Shown: one piece after another, positions 51,940 through 60,625 of the stretch
Layout: every line of letters begins with the position of its first letter
How positions within the stretch are numbered: the stretch's first letter is position 1
Program-made: the position numbers and the translations under genes
Assembly: GCF_000935355.1 (NCBI RefSeq)
Contig: NZ_JXZC01000001.1
Span: 124,001-188,000 of the forward strand
Length of the DNA stretch: 64,000 bases
DNA from: Rossellomorea aquimaris
GTDB taxonomy: Bacteria > Bacillota > Bacilli > Bacillales > Bacillaceae_B
Direction: 5' to 3'
Notes under the pieces: model-generated
Told to the model about the DNA's origin: nothing
What the model saw: only the letters and a program-made list of their open reading frames with translations
Database searches by the model: none

Positions 51940-53229
51940 ATGAAAGCACGTGGAGATATTTTTCAGTTAAAGGATCACGGCACCACGATGAAGCAGGAGA
52001 TGATGGCTGGAGCAATCGGTTATTTCACGATTGTGTACATCATCGCTGTGAATGCTTTAATTCTTTCTGAAGCTGGAATTCCATTTGAAGGAGCGGTCTT
52101 GGCAACGATACTGGCTTCCTTCGTAGGGTGTTTGGTGATGGCCTTTTGGGCAAATGCGCCGATCCTTCTGGTTCCAGGCATGGGAATTAATGCGATGTTT
52201 ACGTTTACACTCGTAAAATCATCCGGTTTAACGTGGCAGGAAGCTCTTGCTGTCGTAGTGATCTCAGGAATACTCTTTATGATCATTGCATTTACAAAGC
52301 TTTCAAAAGTATTATCAGAAGCCATACCCAAAACATTAAAAGAAGCCATTACTGTAGGATTAGGGATGTTTTTAATGTTTATCGGTCTTGAAAAAGGCGG
52401 TCTCATTCAAAGAGGAGAGAGTGCCATTATCATGATTGGTGATTTTGGGGAATTAAAGGTGTTGGCCACTGTGCTGACTTTCCTGGTTACGATATTTCTT
52501 TTCATACGCAATGTGAAAGGTCAATTTTTATGGAGTATTGCTTTCGGGACAATGCTGGGATTCATTTTTGGAATTGAGCCATCCATTCAATCGAGCTCTT
52601 TCCAATTAAGTGAATACAGTCAGGTTTTCGGTCAAATATCTTTTAGTGCCATTTTGGAAATCCCGTTTTGGATTGCGGTTTTTTCCGTCACGATGGTGCT
52701 CGTATTTGAAAACATTGGTCTCGTTCATGGACATACGGATATGATCGATCAACCACATAAATACTCTAAGGCGTTTCAAGCAAATGCTTTTTCTGCATTT
52801 ACATCAGGTTTCTTCGGAACGAGTCCGACAGTTTCGACGGTGGAAAGTGCTGCAGCCATGACAGCGGGTGGTCGAACAGGATTAACATCTTTGACTACTG
52901 GAGTATTATTTTTAGGATCCGTATTATTTATTCCATATTTGAAGTGGATTCCTGACCATGCCATCGCGCCCATACTGATCATCATTGGCGGCCTTATGAT
53001 TCAAAATATAAGACATATGGATCTTCGTGATTTAACAGAGGCATTTCCTGCAATCTTCATTATTGCAATGATTCCGTTTACGTACAGTATTGCTGACGGA
53101 ATTGCCATCGGTTTTATTCTTTATCCAGTTTTGAAATTGGCTACGGGTAAAGCGAGAGAAGTATCCATTCCTCTATATATTATTGCTGCATTGTTCCTTA
53201 TGAACTTTTTTGTTCATTCGATTCATTAA
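51940..53229 (+). CDS. NCS2 (AzgA-type) purine permease
   Basis: A 429-residue transporter with about 12-14 helices: GAIGYFTIVYIIAVNALIL, LVPGMGINAMFTFTL, VFENIGLVHGHTDM and FGTSPTVSTVESAAAM are the AzgA/PbuG/PbuO signatures. Likely takes up guanine, hypoxanthine or adenine. AGGAAGA precedes the ATG. No purine riboswitch was found upstream; only a GCTCC/GGAGC inverted repeat at about 51880-51902. Confidence 0.9.
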   Translation: MKARGDIFQLKDHGTTMKQEMMAGAIGYFTIVYIIAVNALILSEAGIPFEGAVLATILASFVGCLVMAFWANAPILLVPGMGINAMFTFTLVKSSGLTWQEALAVVVISGILFMIIAFTKLSKVLSEAIPKTLKEAITVGLGMFLMFIGLEKGGLIQRGESAIIMIGDFGELKVLATVLTFLVTIFLFIRNVKGQFLWSIAFGTMLGFIFGIEPSIQSSSFQLSEYSQVFGQISFSAILEIPFWIAVFSVTMVLVFENIGLVHGHTDMIDQPHKYSKAFQANAFSAFTSGFFGTSPTVSTVESAAAMTAGGRTGLTSLTTGVLFLGSVLFIPYLKWIPDHAIAPILIIIGGLMIQNIRHMDLRDLTEAFPAIFIIAMIPFTYSIADGIAIGFILYPVLKLATGKAREVSIPLYIIAALFLMNFFVHSIH

Positions 53230-53240
53230 AGCAGAAAACG

Positions 53241-53307
53241 ACTCAAGTAGAATTGTACATCATGACGATTTTAATCGTATGTGATGGTAATTCTGCTTGA
53301 GTTTTTC
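53241..53307 (+). terminator. Exceptionally long terminator hairpin
   Basis: ACTCAAGTAGAATT pairs with AATTCTGCTTGAGT, and the inner part continues to ACGATT/AATCGT, giving roughly 27 of 32 positions paired before TTTTT. Confidence 0.8.
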
Positions 53308-53366
53308 TATTGGAAATTGTAAATGGTCACCCTAAACCATAATGAAGGAGAAAAAATAAAAGTCAG

Positions 53367-53663
53367 TTACCACACAGGTTTATATTCCCCTGGAGACAGA
53401 TATTTTCTTTGAGGCTTTATATATCTTTTTAATTCAACGATGATTAAACGCTGGAGATGTTTTGAATATATCTGGCGGGCTACGTCTGCAGGAAATGGAT
53501 AGATTCCGATCTGATTGAAACGCACACGAAAGAGACCTTCATGTACAAGGTCTTTTTTGTCATTCAGTACACGGCCCAATACCGTCACGACCCGTGACTG
53601 GTATTCGTCATACGCTTCTTCAACTTTTTGAACTTGAAATCGAAAAGTATACTCATCCTTCAT
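53367..53663 (-). CDS. Hypothetical soluble protein
   Basis: A 98-residue basic protein (YTFRFQVQKVEEAYDEYQSR, then VELKRYIKPQRKY). AGGTG lies 6 nt before ATG 53663. No membrane helix, no Cys. I do not recognise the family. Confidence 0.6.
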   Translation of the reverse strand: MKDEYTFRFQVQKVEEAYDEYQSRVVTVLGRVLNDKKDLVHEGLFRVRFNQIGIYPFPADVARQIYSKHLQRLIIVELKRYIKPQRKYLSPGEYKPVW

Positions 53664-53846
53664 AAACATCACCTATCTCATTGTCTCTAAATGGACGAAA
53701 CAATTCAACTTTTAAGTTGCCTGAAGTCACACAATGGGGATTACTTTCAATAAAATAGGGTGATATGATTGCGAAAAGAGCTTGTTTGTGGCAAGCTAAG
53801 ACTATTAAGAATAGTTTACTAGTAAATTACCGTGGAGGGATTCACG

Positions 53847-54842
53847 ATGAACTTGAATCTAATTAAATGTCATGGCTCAGGAAATGATTTTTTACTGATT
53901 GATGAGATGACGAATGGATACGAATTTACGGAAGAAGCGAGACAAAACCTTGCTCTTTCATTATGTGATCGAAAAACGGGTCTTGGAGCGGATGGGATCC
54001 TGTTTGTGCTTTCGAGTGAACGTTGCGATGCGCAAATGAGGGTATTCAATGCAGATGGTTCTGAAGCATCCATGTGCGGGAATGGCCTTCGGTGTGTGGG
54101 ACGATATGTATGTGAGCTTCTCGACAAAACAACGATTGTGATCCAGACGATGAAAGCGGATCTGCGTGTTTCAGCTCAAGAGGCTATTTATGAAAATATC
54201 CCAACGTATAATGTTGAAATCTCGCCTGTATTATTTGAATTGGACAAATTACCGATGAATATGGATCGTGAAACATTAGTGGATGAGAGTATTCCTGAAA
54301 TTTCAGATCGATTAACATTCACTGCCTTAGCGGTGCCCAACCCTCATTTGATCAGTGTCGTTAATACAGAACACATTCTTTCAAATGAGCAGAAGACGAT
54401 TGCTGAAACGGTGAATGGCCCCAATAATTTCTTTCCTGATGGTGTGAACGTGAGCTTTGTTCATCCATTGGAGGAAGGTGCCATCTATGTCAGGACCTTC
54501 GAAAGAGGAGTGGGCTTTACAAATGCTTGTGGAACGGCTATGTCTGCCTCCAGTCTTGTAACGTGCTTACTCAACCAGAATGAGTTTGGTAAGGAAATTG
54601 ATGTCTATAATAATGGCGGAAAAGTACGGGTGGTCGTGAACCGATTAAGTGATGGGCAATACAATATGGAGCTGATCGGAAATGCAACGTATCTGTATCA
54701 ATCTCAAATCGAATTGTCTATCTCACATCCGGAAAGCTTTCGTGAATTATCCAGACAGGACTTCACTGAAGAAGGAACATACGAACTACTCCAAAATCAT
54801 GCGAAATCAATTGTTGATAGTAAAGTATTTATGAGTGCCTAA
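53847..54842 (+). CDS. dapF: Diaminopimelate epimerase DapF
   Basis: A 331-residue PLP-independent racemase interconverting LL- and meso-diaminopimelate for lysine and wall synthesis. The two catalytic Cys are in MCGNGLRCVGRY and ACGTAMSASS; KCHGSGNDF starts the fold. About 45 residues extend beyond the usual domain end (after LIGNATYLYQ). GGAGGG lies 7 nt before ATG 53847. Confidence 0.92.
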   Translation: MNLNLIKCHGSGNDFLLIDEMTNGYEFTEEARQNLALSLCDRKTGLGADGILFVLSSERCDAQMRVFNADGSEASMCGNGLRCVGRYVCELLDKTTIVIQTMKADLRVSAQEAIYENIPTYNVEISPVLFELDKLPMNMDRETLVDESIPEISDRLTFTALAVPNPHLISVVNTEHILSNEQKTIAETVNGPNNFFPDGVNVSFVHPLEEGAIYVRTFERGVGFTNACGTAMSASSLVTCLLNQNEFGKEIDVYNNGGKVRVVVNRLSDGQYNMELIGNATYLYQSQIELSISHPESFRELSRQDFTEEGTYELLQNHAKSIVDSKVFMSA

Positions 54843-54878
54843 AGGAGCAAAAGCCTGAGCTTGTGTAAGCGCAGGCCA

Positions 54879-54918
54879 GGGTGTCCCAAAAGCTAAGCTT
54901 TTGGGACACCCTTTTTTT
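54879..54918 (+). terminator. Terminator of dapF
   Basis: GGGTGTCCCAAAAGC and GCTTTTGGGACACCC form a perfect 15-bp stem with loop TAA, followed by eight T. The ligD stop codon lies in this loop. Confidence 0.95.
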
Positions 54919-56752
54919 CTTTAGATTGCTGTTTCAAAAAATCAATCACGTTATCAAAGGGCTGGAGTTCTTTTACCCATTCGAATTTTGCAAAGGGACA
55001 ACCCATCTGCTTGAATCTCTGCAAAACAACATCTATTGTAAAATGTTCTGGATGAAGGTCCTCATTTACTTCATTCCACCAAAGGGGAGTAGCGACCAAA
55101 GCATCTTCATTCCCTCTCAAGGAATATGGAGCAATGATGGTTTTTCCTTCTCCGTGCTGAATGTAGTCCACGTATAATCTGCCTTTTCGGTTCTTTTTTA
55201 AACGCTCGATCGTAAAATCATCTGGATAATTGGTCACAAGGTAGTGAGCGATGAATTCAGTAAACAAACCGGTGTCCTTCCATGTGTATCCCGGTGGTAT
55301 GGGAATATACACTTGCAGTCCCTTATTCCCCGACGTTTTAACAAAACTATGCAGGTTGAGTCGGTCGAATAGTTCCTTAATAATGACAGCCGCTTTAACC
55401 GCCAGGGAGAATTGATCCCTGCCTGGTGGATCTAAGTCAAAGACCACTTCATTGACGGATGTATCCTTTGTCCTTTGGAAAGGAACGTGAAATTCTAATG
55501 CAAGCTGATTTCCAAGCCAAATCAATGTCTCCAGGTTATTGCATATCGTATAGTCGATGTTGTCTTCCTTGTAGGTTTCAATAAATGAAGGGGCATAATC
55601 AGGCGTGTTCTTTTGATAAAATGATTCACCAAAGATCCCGTGAGGAAAACGAATACATGTCAATGGCCTATCTTTCAAGAAAGGCAAAATAGCGACGGAC
55701 ATTTTCCGAAGGTACCGAACGTAATCAAGCTTAGTCATTGAGACTTTCTGAAACAATTCCTTATCTGGATGAGTGATTTCAACCCCATTTGGAAGGGATG
55801 CTTCGTCCAGCTTGAATTGCTCCAATGTGCAGGATTCTGGAGAAGTGGAGAAAAGAAATCGATGAAAATGTGGTTCTCTCAATTGCCCCTCATACCAGTT
55901 TAAATATGAAATTTCCACAGTTATAGCCGGGTCTATGTAATAAAGGGAGTGCTCTTTCTTGGTACTATTCTTTTTAATCATTGCTTTTAGTGTTTTTTTC
56001 TCTTCTGGAGAGAGACCAAACTGAAATAAGCCAACAGGCATTATCTGTTCATTTTCGAATACCCCAATATGAAAATAATCGTTCGTTTCATCCAGGGCAG
56101 TGATGAAACACTGACAGTTCTTCCAATTCTTGATTTTTATCCAGCTTGTACTTCGTTTGCCCGATTCCCATTTACTATGTTTCCTCTTGGCGATGACCCC
56201 CTCAGCCTCTTCCTTCTCTACTACCTCCCATATCTCCCTGCAATCCTTGAAATAGGGAACCATTTGCAGGGTAGATGGGTGAGAAGGAGTAGGTTCTAAC
56301 GGTAATTGAAAAAGAGTAAATGCTTCTTTCAATTTTTCTTTCCTTGAAATATAAGGTAGTTGGATAAATGATTTTTTCTCATATTGAAGTAAGTCAAATG
56401 CCACAAATTTCACTGGCCTCTTTGTCGCTGCAAGATGGATCTTTTGCTTGTTTCGCATTCTGCCTCTTACCTGCAGCTCAAAGAATTCACTGCTGCAGGA
56501 GGAGCGTAATAGCACAACCTCCCCATCCAATACGAGAGGGGTGGGAACGTTTTTTTCATTGAATAATGCGTTAATCTGTTCTTCAATTTCCGGGAAGTGT
56601 GGAAGCAATTCCTTCCCGTTTCGACTTAGTAAGCTTATCTTATCCTGAGAATGGATGGAGAGAATGGCGCGAAATCCATCATATTTCACTTCATAAACCC
56701 AATCCCCTTCTGCAGGGCACTCGTCATATAAGGTAGGAAGCATCGGTTTCAT
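54893..56752 (-). CDS. ligD: ATP-dependent DNA ligase LigD (ligase-polymerase)
   Basis: A 619-residue NHEJ protein. The N-terminal ligase has the nucleotidyl Lys in YEVKYDGFRAIL and VLDGEVVLL; an OB-fold follows (to about 305); the C-terminal polymerase domain starts near ITHPDKELF and includes NEVVFDLDPPG (metal Asp pair). There is no phosphoesterase domain, as is usual in Bacillus. It is divergent from ku. Its last residues (GVPKA) are encoded by the dapF terminator. Confidence 0.95.
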   Translation of the reverse strand: MKPMLPTLYDECPAEGDWVYEVKYDGFRAILSIHSQDKISLLSRNGKELLPHFPEIEEQINALFNEKNVPTPLVLDGEVVLLRSSCSSEFFELQVRGRMRNKQKIHLAATKRPVKFVAFDLLQYEKKSFIQLPYISRKEKLKEAFTLFQLPLEPTPSHPSTLQMVPYFKDCREIWEVVEKEEAEGVIAKRKHSKWESGKRSTSWIKIKNWKNCQCFITALDETNDYFHIGVFENEQIMPVGLFQFGLSPEEKKTLKAMIKKNSTKKEHSLYYIDPAITVEISYLNWYEGQLREPHFHRFLFSTSPESCTLEQFKLDEASLPNGVEITHPDKELFQKVSMTKLDYVRYLRKMSVAILPFLKDRPLTCIRFPHGIFGESFYQKNTPDYAPSFIETYKEDNIDYTICNNLETLIWLGNQLALEFHVPFQRTKDTSVNEVVFDLDPPGRDQFSLAVKAAVIIKELFDRLNLHSFVKTSGNKGLQVYIPIPPGYTWKDTGLFTEFIAHYLVTNYPDDFTIERLKKNRKGRLYVDYIQHGEGKTIIAPYSLRGNEDALVATPLWWNEVNEDLHPEHFTIDVVLQRFKQMGCPFAKFEWVKELQPFDNVIDFLKQQSKEKKGVPKA

Positions 56753-56891
56753 ATCTATTCACCTAAGATTTTTAGTATTAGTGTGACCAATGGATGCTGT
56801 TTTATTTCCAAATGTTTAAAGGGATGGGGAAAGTATGACAACTAAATGATAAAGATAAGGGATTAGTTTATGTGAAGGAGGGTATTGATAT

Positions 56892-57722
56892 ATGCATACG
56901 ATTTGGAAAGGCTCTATCAGTTTTGGACTTGTGAACATCCCCATTAAACTTCATTCTGCTACAGAAGATCGAGATATAAAGCTGCGTTCACTTCATAAAG
57001 AGTGTCATACACCGATTAAATATGAAAAGGTTTGTCCCGCTTGTGAAAAAGAAATCGACCATGATGACATTGTAAAAGGTTATGAAGTAACGAAGGGGAA
57101 ATTTGTCGTTCTTGAAGAGGAAGAATTAAAGGAATTAAAGGAAGCGAACGGGGATAAAGCTGTGGAAATAGTAGACTTTATCAAAATGGAGGAAATCGAC
57201 CCGATATTCTTTGATCGAAGTTATTTCGTTTCACCTAATGATGGAGGGAAAAAAGCTTATTCATTATTACGAAAAGCCCTTCAGGAATCAGGGAAAGTAG
57301 GTATCGCCAAAATCACGATGAGGTCGAAAGAACAACTCTCGATTGTTCGGGTGTATGAAAATACTCTTGTAATGGAAACCATACATTACCCAGATGAAGT
57401 AAGAGGCACCGGTGATGTTCCGAATGTTCCAGAAGAAGATGAAATAACGAACAAAGAATTAGAAACGGCGACGATGCTGATCGATCAATTAACCACTGAA
57501 TTCCAACCGGAAAACTATAAAGATCAATACCGTGAACGCTTAAGTCAATTGATTGAATCGAAGCAAACAGGGGAAAAGGTTGTAACAGCGAAAGAAAAAG
57601 AGCCTAGGGAAAATGTTACAGATTTAATGGCCGCACTTCAGGCCTCTATTGATTCATCCAAGCCGAAAAAGGCGAAGAAACAAACCAAAAAGAAAACGAC
57701 GTCAAAGAAAAAAGCTCAATAG
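56892..57722 (+). CDS. ku: Non-homologous end-joining protein Ku
   Basis: A 276-residue Ku homologue: MHTIWKGSISFGLVNIPIKLH opens the beta-barrel core and CHTPIKYEKVCPACEKE is the small zinc-like loop. The last 40 residues are Lys-rich and would bind DNA. It binds broken ends and recruits LigD, encoded 139 nt away on the other strand. AAGGAGGG precedes the ATG. Confidence 0.96.
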   Translation: MHTIWKGSISFGLVNIPIKLHSATEDRDIKLRSLHKECHTPIKYEKVCPACEKEIDHDDIVKGYEVTKGKFVVLEEEELKELKEANGDKAVEIVDFIKMEEIDPIFFDRSYFVSPNDGGKKAYSLLRKALQESGKVGIAKITMRSKEQLSIVRVYENTLVMETIHYPDEVRGTGDVPNVPEEDEITNKELETATMLIDQLTTEFQPENYKDQYRERLSQLIESKQTGEKVVTAKEKEPRENVTDLMAALQASIDSSKPKKAKKQTKKKTTSKKKAQ

Positions 57723-57747
57723 TCGTTAATAAAGAGAGGGACAAGTT

Positions 57748-58416
57748 TTGGAGGAGAAACATATAAAACAAGGAGTATTCATTGCGGTATCACTCATTTG
57801 TTTGATTGCATTTACATGGGGATTCGTCACTATTGTCGAGGAGTGGAAGGAGAATGAAATCGCCCAGTTTGACAATGGTGTTTTTGAGATTGTAAGAGGG
57901 TTCATCTCCCCTAAATTGACAACCTTTATGACGTCGATTACATTTTTAGGGGGCGTGAAAGGAATCACAATTTTTACAATCAGTGTGGTGGTCATACTTT
58001 TGTATCTCAAGAAGTATCCACTTGCTCTATTTGTAGCAATAACCATCACTACAGGGGCAGGGTTTAATTGGCTGCTTAAATGGATTTTTAAACGTGAGCG
58101 CCCAGATATTGAAGCACTGATCGAGCAAGGCGGCTATAGCTTTCCAAGTGGTCATTCCATGAGTTCCTTTATTTTCTACGGGACCCTTGCATTTATATTG
58201 TTTCGGGCATTGGATTATAAACGGTATAAGTGGGCAAGTGTCATTGCGGTCAGCTTTCTTGTATTACTGATTGGGCTCAGCCGGGTATATTTAGGAGTCC
58301 ATTATCCCAGTGACATTCTTGGAGGGTTTACTGCGGGAGGTGCATGGTTGACGCTTTGTATCGTCATTTATGCTTACTTTCATAAACGAAAACATTGGAA
58401 AGAAAATAAGAATTGA
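57748..58416 (+). CDS. PAP2-family membrane phosphatase
   Basis: A 222-residue protein with six helices and all three PAP2 motifs: KWIFKRERP, YSFPSGHSMS and SRVYLGVHYPSDILGG. Likely acts on lipid phosphates such as undecaprenyl diphosphate or phosphatidic/PG-phosphate. TTG 57748 lies 7 nt after AGAGAGGG; no in-frame ATG is near. It follows ku by 25 nt. Confidence 0.88.
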   Translation: MEEKHIKQGVFIAVSLICLIAFTWGFVTIVEEWKENEIAQFDNGVFEIVRGFISPKLTTFMTSITFLGGVKGITIFTISVVVILLYLKKYPLALFVAITITTGAGFNWLLKWIFKRERPDIEALIEQGGYSFPSGHSMSSFIFYGTLAFILFRALDYKRYKWASVIAVSFLVLLIGLSRVYLGVHYPSDILGGFTAGGAWLTLCIVIYAYFHKRKHWKENKN

Positions 58417-58420
58417 ATGT

Positions 58421-58458
58421 AAACAAAGCGCCCTGAAATTCTTCTGGGCGCTTTGTTT
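58421..58458. terminator. Hairpin between PAP2 and the convergent membrane-protein gene
   Basis: AAACAAAGCGCCC pairs perfectly with GGGCGCTTTGTTT around a 12-nt loop. U tracts are short on both strands. Confidence 0.7.
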
Positions 58459-58465
58459 ACTAACA

Positions 58466-60010
58466 TTAAAACAAATTAAAAATATAGGGTCCAATGGAAG
58501 TGGCATAAAGAAGAATGTAAATACCCATGAAATAGAACACTCCACCGAAAGTACCCCAGTCAGGGTCTCTTCCAAATTTCCATAGAAATGTAGTAATGAC
58601 GCTGATCACGAGTAATAGTACATACTCACTTCCTGAAAACATCAGGTATCCGGGTGCAGCAAAGTGGAAGTAATCGCCCATCGCTTTAGTGATAAAGGTT
58701 AGTGGCATTACTAGAAACATAATGATGGAAGCATATTCGACCCAGTTGATTTCTTCCTTCTCAAATATATTGGGTTTAAAAATATAAAGCAGAATTAAAA
58801 GAAATAGAGATGGAAGTACCCAATAGAATGAAACCATGATTGTGATTAAGCTGCTGAATATCATAAGAACGGAATTGTTTACGGCTTCTTTGACACTTCG
58901 TTTCGACCATTCGGTGCTTTTGGCGATAACCTGTGCATCCTGTGAAGCACCAAATAATTCATAAGAATCCCCATCATAATCCAACCAGGCAATGCTATAC
59001 TTGGTAAGCTGAACTGGAGAATAAGAAAAATGTTTGGTTGTACTGACTGGAGCCGCTTTTAATTGATCAGAGTCACTGAAAGGTGCTACATATAGACTAA
59101 TTGCATTATCATCCCCGACCCGATGACCTTCAGCTGTGAAGAGGATGGATTTTTCTCCATTAATAGAAAGAAGTTGTGCGGTTCTTGGACTTTCAAGTTT
59201 ACCCCCTGACATTTCGTTCGTAAAATCAATTTTTGTAGGCTTCAAAATAGAAGATCCTATTTCATCTATCGTTGTTTGCAGCTTGAAAATTTTATATGAC
59301 AATGTTCCCTGGGCTCGCAACTCTTCATTGTAAAGAAGAGTTAATTGATTATTTTCTGTGGTAAATGTCAATCCATTAATTTGATGATTCGTTGCTGTGT
59401 TTACGATGGCAAAGGGATCTTTCACTACTTGTAACGTATCATCCATATAGTACAGGTGAGAGTGACCGTCATCCTGTCTTACCTGTACTACGGCATTGCC
59501 ATTATTTCCAATATAGACGTCCTGGATTTCATTAGAAAAGCTGAAAACCTCCTTCATTGATAACTCAATGGGATTAAGAGAAAAAAGGTTTTCTTTATTC
59601 CAGAAATACACAGAGTTCATTGCCGTGCTGATTCCTGTTGCTTCCTCAGCAATCGTCGTTACTTCATTACTCACTGTAGAGATTAACTTGTCATCTTTGA
59701 TCTGAATGACTTTTGTAGCGTCTGTCCAAAAAGGATGGCCACGTGTAACGCTGGTGTTTAGAGTTGTTTCTTTGATAGAACCCAATGATCCCTTAAACCC
59801 CGTTATTTTCCCTTTGCTGGCCAAGAAGAGTCCTTCCTCTCCATTAAAGATGACAGGACGTTCTTCAGAAGTGTAGTTTAACGGGATGGATCTGCTCCAG
59901 TCAGGCTGTGGTAGTTGTTTCACTTGTAACAGCTGGTGGAGAAATAATGCTCCTATAAACAGAACGATTAACACTAAAGGTATTCCAAATGATTTGAATT
60001 TCGCTTTCAA
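58466..60010 (-). CDS. Large membrane protein with extracytoplasmic beta-rich domain
   Basis: A 514-residue protein: an N-terminal helix (FGIPLVLIVLFIGALFLHQLL), about 350 residues of repeating beta-rich sequence that could be a propeller-like domain (several NxxYxWN/LYYMDD-type strands), then four or five C-terminal helices. TTG 60010 has AGAGGGGG 7 nt upstream. No family recognised. Confidence 0.7.
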   Translation of the reverse strand: MKAKFKSFGIPLVLIVLFIGALFLHQLLQVKQLPQPDWSRSIPLNYTSEERPVIFNGEEGLFLASKGKITGFKGSLGSIKETTLNTSVTRGHPFWTDATKVIQIKDDKLISTVSNEVTTIAEEATGISTAMNSVYFWNKENLFSLNPIELSMKEVFSFSNEIQDVYIGNNGNAVVQVRQDDGHSHLYYMDDTLQVVKDPFAIVNTATNHQINGLTFTTENNQLTLLYNEELRAQGTLSYKIFKLQTTIDEIGSSILKPTKIDFTNEMSGGKLESPRTAQLLSINGEKSILFTAEGHRVGDDNAISLYVAPFSDSDQLKAAPVSTTKHFSYSPVQLTKYSIAWLDYDGDSYELFGASQDAQVIAKSTEWSKRSVKEAVNNSVLMIFSSLITIMVSFYWVLPSLFLLILLYIFKPNIFEKEEINWVEYASIIMFLVMPLTFITKAMGDYFHFAAPGYLMFSGSEYVLLLVISVITTFLWKFGRDPDWGTFGGVFYFMGIYILLYATSIGPYIFNLF

Positions 60011-60120
60011 ACGTATCCCCCTCTATTCTCTATCTCTATAATATGAGCTCAATTTAGAATTTTACCACAATTCACATTTGGAGGCACCAAATATTTCCTT
60101 CGGTAAATAAGAGTATTATG

Positions 60121-60149
60121 TTGACATTTAATAAAAGAGGGATTACAAT
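60121..60149 (+). promoter_or_regulatory. Strong sigma-A promoter of the Fur-regulated RNA
   Basis: Consensus TTGACA at 60121-60126, a 17-bp spacer and TACAAT at 60144-60149. No gene starts on this strand for 200 bp. Confidence 0.75.
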
Positions 60150-60169
60150 GATATTGAAAATCATTCTCA
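60149..60169. promoter_or_regulatory. Fur box
   Basis: TGAAAATCATTCTCA at 60155-60169 matches the 7-1-7 Fur consensus at 13 of 15 positions. An overlapping element at 60149-60163 (12 of 15) is offset by 6 bp, as in classical Fur boxes. It covers the transcription start of the promoter. Confidence 0.75.
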
Positions 60170-60285
60170 TTTGAACAAAAGAGTTTCCCCCTCTTTCAAT
60201 AGAGAGAATGGTTCATGAAAAACCCCCTTTATTAGATATAAAAAGACAGACCCGAAGCATTTGCTTCGGGTCTGTCTTTTTATAT
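60156..60285 (+). ncRNA. Fur-regulated small RNA candidate, FsrA-like
   Basis: A transcript from about 60156 would run about 130 nt to a very strong terminator. It carries two unpaired C-rich patches, TTTCCCCCTCTTTC (about 60185-60198) and ACCCCCTTT (about 60221-60229), which could pair with ribosome sites. No open frame with a ribosome site lies in it. B. subtilis FsrA is likewise Fur-repressed, short and C-rich. Length and exact ends are inferred. Confidence 0.65.
60241..60285 (+). terminator. Terminator of the small RNA
   Basis: AAAAGACAGACCCGAAGCA (60241-60259) and its exact complement (60262-60280) form a perfect 19-bp stem with a 2-nt apex, ending in TTTTTAT. Confidence 0.92.
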
Positions 60286-60349
60286 TGCATTTCATTTCTT
60301 CCTGTCGTAAATTGTTAAAGAATGTGTTATTTAAGGAGGGGAAATGTAA

Positions 60350-60625
60350 GTGGATCATAAAGAAGATAAACGGTTCAGGGTTGCACGTCACGAGGCACTG
60401 ATAGGAGTAGCACTTGTTCTTATAAATTTCTTATGGTGGTATGGTTTTGCGTTCGGATTAGGTGGTCAACCGGTTTCAGATTACGATTGGATCCTCGGGA
60501 TGCCTGAGTGGTTTTTTTACAGCTGCATCGTTGGCTTTTTCCTTATGGTATTTTTAGTGATTATCGTCGTAAAGTATCTGCTTACTGATATACCTTTTGA
60601 CGAGGAGGGGGAGGATCATGAATAG
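60350..60625 (+). CDS. yhdT: YhdT/DUF997 family membrane protein
   Basis: A 91-residue protein with two helices and the DUF997 string LINFLWWYGFAFGLG followed by ILGMPEWFFYSCIVGF. It is the standard companion of PanF. GTG 60350 lies 8 nt after AAGGAGGGG. The stop overlaps the panF start by 8 nt. Confidence 0.87.
   Translation: MDHKEDKRFRVARHEALIGVALVLINFLWWYGFAFGLGGQPVSDYDWILGMPEWFFYSCIVGFFLMVFLVIIVVKYLLTDIPFDEEGEDHE

Noticed and set aside
60167-60391. Minus-strand 74-codon frame across the small RNA
   Set aside because: Crosses the perfect terminator hairpin and lacks a ribosome site.
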